Positions 1 through 11,739 of a stretch of 64,000 nt of DNA are shown here, piece after piece (the stretch's first letter is position 1; each line of letters begins with the position of its first letter). Made by a program: the position numbers and the translations under genes. The notes below the pieces were generated by a model. It searched no databases. It saw only the letters and a program-made list of their open reading frames with translations, and was not told the DNA's origin. The DNA comes from Trissonchulus latispiculum (taxonomy: Eukaryota > Nematoda > Enoplea > Enoplida > Ironidae), in contig JASAND010024101.1 of NCBI GenBank assembly GCA_030248195.1, positions 62,001 to 126,000 of the forward strand, read 5' to 3'.

Positions 1-1480
1 GCTTAATTTTTAGGGGGGAATTTGTTGGCTCAATGTTTAGGAGGGGGGGGGGTGATGATTATAGCCTTCTCCTAAAGTTGCCATTTAGTTAACTCACTGG
101 TAAATGTGCAGTAAATATAGAAATTTAAATTTTCTATTCAAATTACGTTAATGAAACAAAATATGATTACAAAAATCTACCATGATACTTACAACGGAAT
201 AATTACGAGCCCCATTGTACGGGTTTTACTATTGGTAAGTTACCAAAGAGAAACTAACAAACTTATCCCTAGTGCAACAGACGAGCTGGATGCGACCACA
301 GAAATGTGCAGACAACAGTTGTTTGAGGGAAATAGTTGTTGTAAACTGAAAAGTTTTTGTTGAAATCTGTATCTTAACTTTGCGCTGGACTACATACTCA
401 AACTAGATACTACGTTACATTTTTCAAGACCCAGCACAATACATTAACCTTCCCTCTAACACGGAATAAATAACGCTTAGAAACAGCTTTAACGAGCATT
501 AAACAAGATTTATACGTGCAGGCAGACTTTCATCTCATACCTATGGTTAACACCACTTTTTTTACATCGAAAAACTAACCTACAATTTCAATAGCAAAAA
601 CGCAGAGCTGTATCTGCTCCTTAAAATTAACATAATGCAGTCTATCTTCTCCTTTTCGTTTTCCAATAAGTAAAGATGTAGCTCTTAAATACAATGACAA
701 TCAGGCTAACACACATCTATTAGACCTGTGCGCGTCTGGCAGACAGTGTATCCTATGAAACATAATACTCGCGTTTGCATTTGAGACTACCGTAATCATT
801 TGCAAGGCTAGGGCTCCCTCTAGTAGAAATCAGAACTGATGTAATTGAACGTATTAATAATTTGCCACGCAATGTCAACAACAAAAACAAAAAAATGTTT
901 CTACTGTTTCATATTTAGATAATGCGCACCATTTTTTGCCACTCCTTGTTCACTGATATGTGACAAAAAACTACCATCTGATGCGGCTTACCCATACCAG
1001 TGGCTATAGGTGACCCTGGCGAAATAGTTAAGCTGAGGTCACCTGAGAAATGGGTGAACAGACAGTGACTCTTACACATTTGCTTATTTAATAGTATGGC
1101 ATCAAAACATTGGATGCAGGTCACGATACTATTTTTATTGTGTATCTTATTATGCGTAGGACTATTTACCAGCACCCAGCGAGAATTTAAGACTCCCCCC
1201 TCAATTAGTTCTGATTCCCTTGTCCTGAAAGGTTATCTACATTACTGAATATGTTGCACATGTAAAACCCCCCTTTTTTCTGACTGCGAATAAAACACCG
1301 TTCCTGAGCCTGTTTGTTGTCCGTGGATCAGAATAGAAAACTTAATTCCTTTTTATTGAGCCTGCCGTCTCAAAAAATGGTTTGCTCCGTTTGTGGATCT
1401 AAACCGTTTTTAGGCCCGTGCTAAGTTGGACGGAGGCCACGGGTATCAGAGGGGCGGACCCACATTAAGTACCCGCAGCG
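1..1480. other. AT-rich noncoding DNA
   Basis: I see no gene here. Open frames are short, of random composition and lack splice support. The opening 60 bases carry G-runs like those in the repeat arrays further right. No inverted-repeat element with a clear target duplication was found. Confidence 0.5.
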
Positions 1481-1489
1481 GCCCGCGTG

Positions 1490-2482
1490 GGCAGATTTTT
1501 GTAGCGGATTCCCTTAGGCCATGGGTTCAGCTTTGCGAAGAAAGTAGTTTTTACAATTTTATATCATTAAAAGAAAATTTTCGCGCCTTTTACTGCTGAA
1601 CTTGTTCTGTCCACGCTGTTACATACACGGTGGATTTTAAAAACGTGAACCTACCAAACGTAACTCAGATTTTCTTGATACCGGCGTGTATAAGCACCGC
1701 GGGCCATATTTTTGTAGCGGATTCATTTAGGCCATGGGTTTAGCTTACGGAACAAAGTAGTTACTACAATTTTATATCATTTTTAAAAGACTTTCGCGCC
1801 TTCCAGTCCTGAACTTGCTACCTGAACCTACAAAACGTTACTCCGATTTTCTTGACACCGGCGTGTATAAGCACCAACTGTTTATGAAACTAAACATTCG
1901 TTAAGGTGCTGGTATCTTTTTTCTGCTGTGGTTTAGTGCGTGTCTATTTAAACGCCATAAGTTTCGCAATTTTGTTCGTGTTGGAAAGAGTTTTATGCAT
2001 CATTTTAAAGCGTATAATCTGCAGATTGTCATGAGAGTACGATACTAACGCTGTTACATACACGGTGGATTTTAAAAACGTGAACCTACCAAACGTAACT
2101 CAGATTTTCTTGATACCGGCGTGTATAAGCACCGCGGGCCATATTTTTGTAGCGGATTCATTTAGGCCATGGGTTTAGCTTACGGAACAAAGTAGTTACT
2201 ACAATTTTATATCATTTTTAAAAGACTTTCGCGCCTTCCAGTCCTGAACTTGCTACCTGAACCTACAAAACGTTACTCCGATTTTCTTGACACCGGCGTG
2301 TATAAGCACCAACTGTTTATGAAACTAAACATTCGTTAAGGTGCTGGTATCTTTTTTCTGCTGTGGTTTAGTGCGTGTCTATTTAAACGCCATAAGTTTC
2401 GCAATTTTGTTCGTGTTGGAAAGAGTTTTATGCATCATTTTAAAGCGTATAATCTGCAGATTGTCATGAGAGTACGATACTA
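1490..2482. repeat. 435-bp tandem duplication with partial third copy
   Basis: Two head-to-tail copies of a 435-bp unit occupy about 1613-2047 and 2048-2482. Both end in GAGAGTACGATACTA and are nearly identical, so the duplication is recent. About 120 bp of the inner part of the unit (around TTTTTGTAGCGGATTC) appears once more, more diverged, at 1490-1610. No coding potential is visible. Confidence 0.85.
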
Positions 2483-2995
2483 GTAAAAATCCGAAAAAAT
2501 GGCTAACATTTTCTGACATACTGACATCTGACAGCCTGAATATAGACCTAAATTTTTTCACATCGTTTATCAAAAATGTGTAACCGGCCTAAATTTTGTT
2601 ATTGTGCTGTCCTATAAAGGACGTGCGGGCCGAGGGGACAGGAAATTCCGCAACTTTGCTTTGAGTTTTCTCGCAATTGTCGATGTTTTAGCCCAAAACA
2701 AAATAATGTCCCTCCGCAATACTGCTAATTCTCATTCTGCCAAAAATCAAGCGAATCCATTGGGTTGTTTTCCTGAAATCTATCTTCAAACCAAAATAAT
2801 AAGTTTTGCCAAAATGGTATTTCGGCCAAATCTATAGCTTACAGCAACAAACCCCGGCTAATAGGCATTGATAACATGTGGAATGACACTGCGTAAATAC
2901 AGAGTATAAATTAACTAACATTGTCCGTACGATTTGGCTGTAATTTTGAAAATACTTATTTTCTGTAAAAACGTCCATTTTTGGACTGCAAAAAT
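2483..2995. other. noncoding spacer
   Basis: No supported gene. A plus-strand open frame at 2604-2837 has no recognisable domain, and I treat it as chance. Confidence 0.4.
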
Positions 2996-3252
2996 CGTGT
3001 TTTGCTTAGGACAGACTTTTCCACTAGAAATAGCGCAAAACTTGTATAAACCAAATTGGCAAACTGCTTCATTTTGCAGGCTAGCAAAACATTGACCCTA
3101 CAAAAATAATCACAAATATTTTTGGACTCGTGTTTTGCTTATGACAGACTTTTCCACTAGAAATAGCTCAAAACTTGTATAAACCAAATTGGCAAACTGC
3201 TTCATTTTGCAGGCTAGCAAAACATTGACCCTACTAAAATAATAAAAAATGT
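2996..3252. repeat. 133-bp tandem duplication
   Basis: The block starting CGTGTTTTGCTTAGGACAGA is repeated head-to-tail with a 133-bp offset (2996-3128, then from 3129). The copies differ at only a few bases. Confidence 0.8.
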
Positions 3253-3434
3253 CCTCTTATTGATGGGCCTCCTCTGCCACTGGATACGGTGTTAATTCGA
3301 ATAAGGTGCTACCTACTGTAACCCACTATAAGTATCACTCCGTCGTTCGTTGTTACATTCCTATTTATCCTCTGCTACTTCCTTAACTAACGTGCACTAA
3401 CTAAATATAGCAACCCTATATGTAAGTCAACAAC

Positions 3435-4054
3435 CTTCTTTACTACATTTTCATTCAGAAACTCAGTAATTTTTAAATACACATTAAACATGATACACAG
3501 TTTTACGCTGAACAATGTGTTAGGAAAATACAAATAATTTTTACACATACTTCTTATAGATCATACAGGTTTACAAAAACATAACTACCTCGACAAACAG
3601 CCCAAACCGGTGTAAATGTTGACATTCCTACATTTACAAGGATACCTATAGGCACACAGTCATGTGTTCCCCCAACATTGTAACAGTAACAGAAACTACG
3701 AGATAACAAAGCGCAGATACCAGATGAGTACTTGGTCAAAAGTACTTCTTTACTACATTTTCATTCAGAAACTCCGTAATTTTTAAATACACATTAAACA
3801 TGATACACAGTTTTACGCTCAACAATGTGTTAGGAAAATACAAATAATTTTTACACATACTTCTTATACATCGTACAGGTTTACAAAAAGATAACTACCT
3901 CGACAAACAGCACAAACCGGTGTAAATGTTGACATTCCTACATTTACAAGGATCCCTATAGGCACACAGTCATGTGTTCCACCTACATTATTACAGTAAC
4001 TGAAACTACGAGATAACAAAGCGCAGTTACCAGATGAGTACTTGGTCAAAAGTA
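3435..4054. repeat. 310-bp tandem duplication of the PrimPol B 3' end
   Basis: A 310-bp unit is present twice (3435-3744 and 3745-4054). On the minus strand the second copy encodes the last about 60 residues of PrimPol-like copy B, including its C-H-C-C zinc finger and stop codon. The first copy lies downstream of that stop. It is still open over the same about 60 residues, but one finger cysteine is replaced by tryptophan (PVWAVC against PVCAVC). It could be a spare terminal exon or a decaying duplicate. Confidence 0.8.
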
Positions 4055-5149
4055 CAATGTCACGTACTTGCAATAACTTTTCTATACTTCTTACAGCAAC
4101 ACAAATTACGTTTACACAAGAGTCTCTACAAACAACTTCTGTTTTCACTCCTGAACAGTAGCATGACACTAACATTTCCTGACAACCACGACACGAACTT
4201 CTGGCCGGATAACAATGCACTCCCGCCGTAAGTACAGGCAAAATGACGTTATGGCTAACTTTGTACTGCAGCATAACAGGATGTCTCCAGCTGGTATCAG
4301 TTTTGTATGGCGGAAAATCTACAATCTGTCCCTTTCGGATCACGCACTTGCTGTCAACTACTGTTATACTGACCGTTTCCAAACAGGAGATTGTAGCGTC
4401 TGCAGTTAAATGTTGTCTCCAGTAGTACTGTATAGTAGGGGCCAATTCACAGTTGACAGTAGGCAAAACATAAGCAGACTCACTAGAATCACAGGACCAA
4501 CAAACAGGAACAATAGAATTATTACCATAAATAGATAAATCCAAATTCACAGCAGCAGTCGGAAATGACGGAATTAATAGAAATAGAATAAAATTTTTGG
4601 CTGAGTACACATCAGCAAACAACTGTTCGCTGCCGACTACAACATAACGTATAAATAAATTGTCATTGGACCCGTCCAGTTCAAACAATTTACAGGAACC
4701 AAGTACTGCCTCCATAGATAAGAGCAATGAAACGACAGCCTCTTTAAAATCGTTGTACCGAGACGAAACGTCATCTTCTGACTGAACTAATTTCGACGAA
4801 ACCCAACGAAAATGCAGCTTTACCGGCCTGGCTCCACTAACAACTTCCCAACAACATTTATTTTCAGGCCTCAAATGGAAATAGATATGATAAAAATGTT
4901 GACTGTCCACTGCAATAAAGTCTGCAAACCTCCCATCAAATTGCATCCGCAACAATATAGCTGACAACTGCAACTTGGACGATAAACGCGATACAAAACT
5001 GACCGCTGCGTCCGAGTCAACGAATCGCCTATAATAGATTTTTTCTGTAGTGCAACCGCAGTTTGTTGTCCAATTCTTTGCTAAATCTGCTTCAAACGCA
5101 TCCATAACGAAATACAGATACACTATTGCAGTTGCCAGGTGTATTGAAC
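3864..5149 (-). CDS. PrimPol-like protein, copy B, catalytic residues replaced
   Basis: This is a long open frame (about 428 residues) homologous by eye to the primase-polymerase at 36608-37803. Segments such as HFYHIYFHL match HFLHVYWHL in that copy. The metal-binding DxD of motif I (YVDWD in copy A) reads FRWV here, so both acids are gone. The KFSRH nucleotide-binding motif reads LFIRY. The third acid (LDLSIYG) is kept, but the NFR motif after it is lost. A C-H-C-C zinc finger of PrimPol type closes the protein. The frame runs upstream to a splice acceptor (TTTAG at 5150-5154) with two leading bases, so the 5' exon is missing from this model; the internal ATG at 5108 is an alternative start. 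The intact frame suggests a retained non-catalytic role, for example DNA or protein binding, but that is inference. Confidence 0.65.
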
Positions 5150-5234
5150 CTAAACATATGTCAATTAACACGTTTAGTAGTCAACTACAGTCCTTAGCTT
5201 GTTGTCAATGTATACTCTTTAGCAGCTGTTCGTA

Positions 5235-5425
5235 GGGCTGTGACCGGGCCGTGAAGCGGGCCTGGGCCGGCCCCGATTTTATAGAGTGCGGCTCGGCCCG
5301 GGCCGTCTACCCTGCAAAGCCAGGCCGGCTTCAAGGCCCGCGGGGCCTACCAGGCCGACGGGGCCAACCTGTCCTCCCGAGCCAGCGGGGCTTGCGGGGC
5401 CGCCGGGGGTTCGGGGCCGTCGGTT
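5235..5425. other. GC-rich low-complexity block
   Basis: About 190 bp of GGCC, CCGG and GGGCC words stand out from AT-rich surroundings, just upstream of the PrimPol B exon. The plus-strand frame through it resembles collagen by composition (Gly-Pro-Arg) but lacks a regular Gly-X-Y register and is not a gene. A smaller block of similar composition lies at 30069-30190. Confidence 0.5.
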
Positions 5426-8119
5426 TTTTTACGCTCCGATTAATTTGTGCGTATAATATATGCACATACACATACAAGTAGGTATGTTGTATATGCATAT
5501 TAATACACAATCAATGTCTGAGGGCCAAATGCTACAAACTTATATACAAAGCACAATTGCCCATTGTCCTTGCCGACAAGCTTGTTACATGTCTACAGTT
5601 CTAAACTTTAAATGAAGAAACTGAACAGAACTGTTGCATCTGCAGCTGATACTCCCCGTGTTTGTGGGTTAGTCATATTAGTCTCGTTAAACCAAAACCG
5701 GTACACTGCTTAAAAATGTATAGAACGTTGTCCACTCCCTTGGCCGCAAAGCTTATGACATTTAAAGTTGCTTAATTTAATAAAACACCAGGACGTGATA
5801 ACCCTATGCTGCCCAACTTCCTTTCGGTGCCTTACAGCTAGCAATAGTTACAGATACGATTGGTAACACACTAAGTATTCCTCCCTTTAACAGTTAAACC
5901 CTGCGAAATGATGCAGCTATTTTTACGAAAATTGCCAAAATGGGGGCAACAGCAGACGACACTGGGCTACCCATTGGACATTAGACAATTATTTCCTTAA
6001 AAAATGCAGACAACGTGCAACGACCATAGGGGGGGGGGGGGGGACACAAACAGCGGAGTATACTATATAGGGGGGGAGCGATTTCAGCCTCAAGAACACT
6101 GTTTCATCGGCAGTCACAAACATGGGGGGGTTTACCTATCCAACTGATTCAGTAACGGAGAGTCCATTGCAATAAAGTCTCCTAAACTGCCAGAAAGTTG
6201 CATGCGCAACAATACAGCTGACTCCTGCAACTTGCACGATACACGGGGAATACGATAAACCTAATATCCTGTGATGATAAAATAATAGTGTTGAAACACT
6301 CCATACCACTTACACATCACAACTCCTCTGCCTACTCAATTTTATTTACACCACAGTATAAAACGCTATAAAATGAAATTAAACAACAAAACATATCAAA
6401 AAACAGAATACATAACTAACAAAGTAAACGTTTATCTGTTTCCGCCCTAATATAAACTCAGTTTATAGGATTCTTTTATGAAAATACGCACTATGTATCC
6501 ATCATAATTTGTAAAGCATCTGACTGAAATTTCAATAGCAACATAGCGTTAATATTCATGTTGGTTTACTGCTAACACAATCCTCAACCATAAACACCAA
6601 CCCTTTACCACTCAAACACACACACTACGACTTCATACATTGAGCAAACAAAGCTTACGAACAATAAAATTATACGTAAAATTGAGAAAAATTAAGATGA
6701 CACAGCTTCAGTAAGAACAAACTCCTAACTATATAATACATTGAGCACTGCAATCTTACCACCAATGAAATCGTACGTACTGAGAAACTGATTTCCACTA
6801 ACTAAATATTACGACAACCTTCACACAATACAAAGCTGCCACTTACGACTCTTACAGTATACATATTTCATGATACAAGGGAATAACAAAAATATGAGAT
6901 CACCTTATGCAAAGCTCATTACATGGCTGGTGACAAACATTAAAAGCCATAATTAACTAACAATGAAACCATGCCGGAAATGCTGTTATAGGAAGCTCAT
7001 TTATCTTCCTCATATCTACTGTGTTTCATAAGGTACAACTACCATTTTCTTCAATTTTTCTGAGCTATACAAGATAAAGAACATTAATAAAACTTGGTGA
7101 ATCGAAAATTGCTTCACAACTACCATTTCCTTCAATTTTTCTGACCTATACAAGATAAAGAACATTAATAAAACTTGGTGAATCGAAAATTGCTTCGTCA
7201 TGGATCACTTATTTTCACAGAACTGCAAACTTAAATTCCATGTTATGGAATAATACAATACATAGTAAAAATTCATAGATTACACAAACACATATTAGGG
7301 AATCACATTATAAGCGCAGCTTGTGGAACACAGAACAAAGAACAATCAGCAGAAGGCCTTAGGGTTAAACTAATGAAAACTATTATCGCTGCAGTAAACA
7401 CATAGTCAGTTTTCATATATTTTCAGCAGTTACACAAGACAGGAAAACACAAACAAGATTTCATCTTCCTTAAAATATGCATCACTATACACGTATGTAC
7501 AGGACAAAAACACTACATCAACATAGTAACATTGAGCAGGTTAATCTAACATTATAAACAGTATAAAACTACACCTGCATATGTACAGATCCTTCAACAC
7601 GAAACAATACAGGCTACTGCATATAACCAAATGGTTATGGCTAATACTAAGTTATCGTTAATATAACTAAGATAAACACTTGGCAGTGACACTAACGCCA
7701 CACTAACAGCAGTTTGCATTATCCTGACTAACGGTGACTACACTAGAAAGCACATGATATACGTGGGCCCGCTATCAGAAGACCAAACAATAATCTGTTT
7801 TAAAATCCTTCATTAATCTCCCAACTTCTGAATATGAATTTTCTGACAAACCTTCGTTTAACAATTTCTCAGTAAACTGTTATATGCAACGAAAATTGTA
7901 CAACAAACAGTTCTGCTCCAGCGGTTTTAACCACACACACCCCACTGTAAGAACGTAACCTACAACATACCAAAACAATAATTCAGCAGTAACAATTGCC
8001 TACACTATGATACATACTGCGCATACACCGCCATATAGCTACTGTACTTGGGCAACACGGCCGTAATCTCCCAGCAGACAATTCAGAATCCTAATATCAA
8101 CAGTCTTTCACAATGATCC
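5426..8119. other. AT-rich spacer with small tandem repeats
   Basis: No gene is supported. The stretch contains an 81-bp tandem duplication at 7035-7196 (unit beginning ACAACTACCATTT) and G-runs near 6030-6130. A missing 5' exon of PrimPol B may lie here, but I could not identify it. Confidence 0.45.
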
Positions 8120-11100
8120 TTAATCTTCTTCTTTGATCTTCTTCAGTGGAGTATAGTACATATCCACTGTATATTGCACAGATCCATCACGTGCGCGACC
8201 AGCAAAACTGAAACAACAATATACAAAATACAATTCCCTTACTCCGACAACGACATTGTAACTAACACTATACTATTTAGGTCATTCACACTGGTACTCA
8301 AAAGCTACACAGCTGTTTAGAGACCTTTAGTCTAAATCAACAGAGAAAAATCACAATTCGGTGCAATCGGTAGAATTTAAAATTTGAAGCTGGGCGAGGC
8401 GAGCCGACCAAAGACATTCGTCGTTTTACATTCTACTGTCAGACTATAACCGACTCATACCCTATTACAGTTGTCTTCGTGAAATGTTCCGTTGCCGAGA
8501 TGTCGGTACTGCAACAAATCACAACTTATTACCCCTGAGGTTTTCTCATCGTAAGTGTGCTTAAAAGAGTTTTTCTCATCGTAAGTGTGCTTAAAACGTT
8601 TACACACACCATTAAAAACATAGCATGGTAATCTTTATGTAATGCTACTGAAACTGTAAAATCAACTATTTCACGCTTAGATACACTGCTATATTAACCT
8701 TTCGCTTGACGCTCCCCTCTCGCGACGATTAGATGTCCCCGGCTGCCCTGACGCTTCCTGTAGGCGACGATTAGATGTTCCCGGCTGGCCTGACGCTTCC
8801 TGTAGTCCTGATGGTCCAGGCTTTGGTTCATCGTTACCAGCCTTATCATTACCTTCATTATTTGTAGTGTTCCTAAATAAAAACCGTTAATCGTTTTAAA
8901 TTAATCTACGTTGCCACAACATCACATAGACGTTTTGCAATCAATTTGCCAACAAGCTTCGCACATAACTTGCACAATTCTTACCGTTTTTTCTTCGGAA
9001 TGTCGATATTGCGGATGTGGAACGGCTTCATACGGGCGCCTTTGTGCTTCCGCTTGTGCTCTGTACCGACACCCGGGCACCTATAAGCATTAGAAATGTA
9101 GTAAGCGCTTCTGGTTTAACTGAATAAATAGTTATTATTCAACCACCTTAACTTTCGTTTGACTGTCATGGCAGCACCGTTTCATCTGCTGTGTAGGTTG
9201 CAAAACGTTACATACATATGCTACAGGTATGGTTAACTGGCATTTTTTTAGGGTTTTGAAAGTGGGGGGGGGGGGCTTCGCCCCCCCCCCCCCAAGGGAG
9301 GGGGAAGTGGGGGGGGGGGGGGGGGCTTCCGAAAAGTGGGGGGGGGGAGTCAAGGTATAAAATACCAAAATTTTTAGCGAAAAATTATCATTTTTTAGGT
9401 AAAAACACAAAAAAATAGCTGTTTTTAAGCGTAAAACTAACTTATAAGTCGATAGATTAGCTAAAAATTGGGAAAATGTTTGAAAATTTTACCTCAAAAA
9501 CCTTATTTTTCGACACTTTTGGGCGACCCCCCAAAAAGTGGGGGGGGGCTTGCCGAAAAGTGGGGAGGATGAAAGTAGGGGGGGCTGCCGAAAGTGGGGG
9601 GCCTTCCGAAAAGTGGGGGGGGGGCCCCACCCGCCCCCACCAAAAAAAGGCCAGGTTAATATTCATCTGATATTGTAGTCAATATACAACAGTAGTAGTT
9701 ACTTTGGAACTCCAACGTTAAACTCCTTCGCTTGCCACAGGACAAATCCCTTTGCGGTCCTTCGTAATTCTTGCAAACATAGAACCCTACATTAAAATCC
9801 TCAATTTTATTATGCATTATACAATTCTACACAAAAATAGTATTTCCGTTGTTCCACCCTTACAATTTGAACATTGTATAATTTAGGCTAATAAAAACTA
9901 TTTGGCGAAATAACAAATCTACGTCGTCGAAAACATAACCACAGCTAACTTTACCAAATTTGGTTAACTTTTAATGCTTCTTATTAGTGGGGGAGGGAGG
10001 AAACGAGACAAAACCAAAACATATTTTTAAGCCAATTTATATCTATTCTAGCGAATTAGATTCCCTCCTGGAGACAAGTGAGAGAGGGCTCCCCCCCACT
10101 TCATTTCGCGTTCTCAGAATGCTGAATGCAGCCCCCTCCCCTGTTTTTGCCTATCCCCGCGTCCACTTTTTAGGGGCCAAGCCATCAACGACAATACCAT
10201 TCACAAATGGTACACGCTAGATCCTGCAACTACTCATATGATAGCGTTTAGCTCAATTTTAACAGAACTAGGTCATTACTACATTTCTACTATATCACAG
10301 TGGGCATACATAGAAACAATAGCAATAGCACACTCACTCATCATCTTCAGTAGTAGCGTCATGCCCTTCCGCCGCGGCACCGTGAGGCTCCTGTTCCTCT
10401 TCTTGCTTATCTTGTACCTGGTCTATTCCGTCACGTCCTTCCGCCGCGGCATCGTTAGGCTCGTCTTGTTCTTCTTGCTTATCTTGTACCTGATCTATTC
10501 CGTCCAGACTGTCTGGGACAACGTCGCCATCGATACTCCGGTCAGCTGCCGCCTCTGCTTGCACTCCGTCCTCGCCGGACTCATAGGCAAGTGGTGATTC
10601 GGAGCGGATACCATCTCTACAGAATAAAGATAGGCATGTTTACAGTTAAAGCTAAATTTCACGTATAGTTGCCTTGTTTACAATGAAAGCTAAATTTGAT
10701 GTATAGTTGCGCAGAAAACTACCCTATGTTGGCCGTATCGTCGCGAATGTATATACATAGCAATACCTAAGTAGTGATTTGTGCCCAGGGGATTTGTAGC
10801 TTAAATCCAGCCATTTTGTTTTTACCAAACAACGTGTCAAAGACGCTAAATATAACTAAATTCACAATTGTTATGTCATTCCTGGTACTTTTCTTCCCGC
10901 TCCCCACAATTTCTAACACCCCTCGGGCCAAGTTGCCCCCCAAATAAACTACAAAATTACCCAGCATACATAATAGCCTAGAAAGTGAATTTAGTTGAAC
11001 CAACCTTTCATCGCAGAACAATTCCGGAGTGTGAATTCGACTTTCGTTCTTACTAAAACCACGCAAACTACTATGTCAATATTCGAAACCTTAAATGTTC

Positions 11101-11631
11101 AATGATTTAAAAAATAAAACCACATATAAATATGCCGCCCCATTTAGGGTGAGCCCCCCATCTATGGGTGGCCCCCCCCATGAAGCCGGCCCCCAAATAC
11201 AAAATTGCCAAGGGATACACCAGTTTAACAACATATAAAAATACATATATATATATATATAGAATAATGAAATCCACAACCTGTCGTCTACATCAGTCTC
11301 TGATCCGCTGGAAACAGTCCGACGAAGTCTTTTTCCAGCAACAATAGTGGATTGGCTAGACGGCAAACTGTCTTCTTGATCTTCATTATCGGGATTGTAA
11401 TTACCAACCACCTCTGCTATGACAGGATGACCGGCTTGCTCCATTTCATCAAAACGGTTCTCTTCAACCCCAACAACCTCTGGACTGGATGGCGATAAAC
11501 TGGGCAAGGAGACTGGACTCCCAGGGTTGGAAGCTTCTCTGGTCGGTTGTTCACGAGCTTCCGTGCTCTGAGTGACTGGCAGTTCCATATCAGGAGAATT
11601 GCGACTCATGTTGCTAAGTAATGCCTGTACG
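8120..11631 (-). CDS. gene 1: acidic, Ser-rich protein in at least five phase-2 exons
   Basis: I do not recognise this protein. On the minus strand five exons join in frame: 11631-11281, 10616-10338, 9080-8985, 8872-8699 and 8207-8120. Each acceptor leaves one base and each donor two, so every intron is phase 2 and the joined frame (about 328 residues) has no stop until TAA at 8120-8122. Donors include GTGAGT and GTAAGA. Exon 1 is rich in Ser, Pro and Glu. Exon 2 is acidic and contains a tandem repeat (DGIDQVQDKQEE twice). Exon 3 is basic (KRKHKGARMK). Exon 4 repeats LQEASGQPGTSNRR twice. The last exon ends TPLKKIKEED. The first exon listed also starts at an acceptor, so the 5' end is unseen; G-rich arrays lie upstream. 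Composition suggests a disordered, probably nuclear protein. If the introns of exons 2 and 4 are not used, stops at 10334 and 8689 would end shorter forms. Confidence 0.55.
8549..8599. repeat. short tandem duplication
   Basis: The words TTTTCTCATCGTAAGTGTG and CTTAAAA occur twice in succession inside the last intron of gene 1. Confidence 0.6.
9237..9654. mobile_element. short inverted-repeat element with G-rich interior
   Basis: The ends are CTGGCATTTTTTTAGGG and, in inverted form, CCAAAAAAAGGCCAG, flanked by the 5-bp direct repeat GTTAA (9232-9236 and 9655-9659). The 418-bp interior has several runs of 8 or more G separated by AAGTGGGG words and encodes nothing. It lies in the third intron of the gene 1 model's minus-strand span (between 9080 and 10338). 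A sister copy is at 20472-20888. Confidence 0.8.
11124..11230. repeat. dispersed 105-bp repeat, copy 1
   Basis: This block (TATAAATATGCCGCCCCATT through AGGGATACACCAGTTTAACA) is almost identical to 38010-38116. It lies in a gene 1 intron; the other copy lies between PrimPol A and gene 2. The sharp borders suggest a short mobile or gene-converted unit, but I see no terminal repeats. Confidence 0.75.
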
Positions 11632-11739
11632 CTGAAAAAAACCTACATGTAGTAATTTTGTACTTCAGTTTTTTATTAGAATTTGTACGTACGTACGTAC
11701 GAATTCCACGTATTTTGTTTAGGGTCGTATATTTGTTTA

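Noticed and set aside
5251..5481. Collagen-like frame (Gly-Pro-Arg rich)
   Set aside because: It has no sustained Gly-X-Y register. It arises from GGCC/CGGGG low-complexity DNA.
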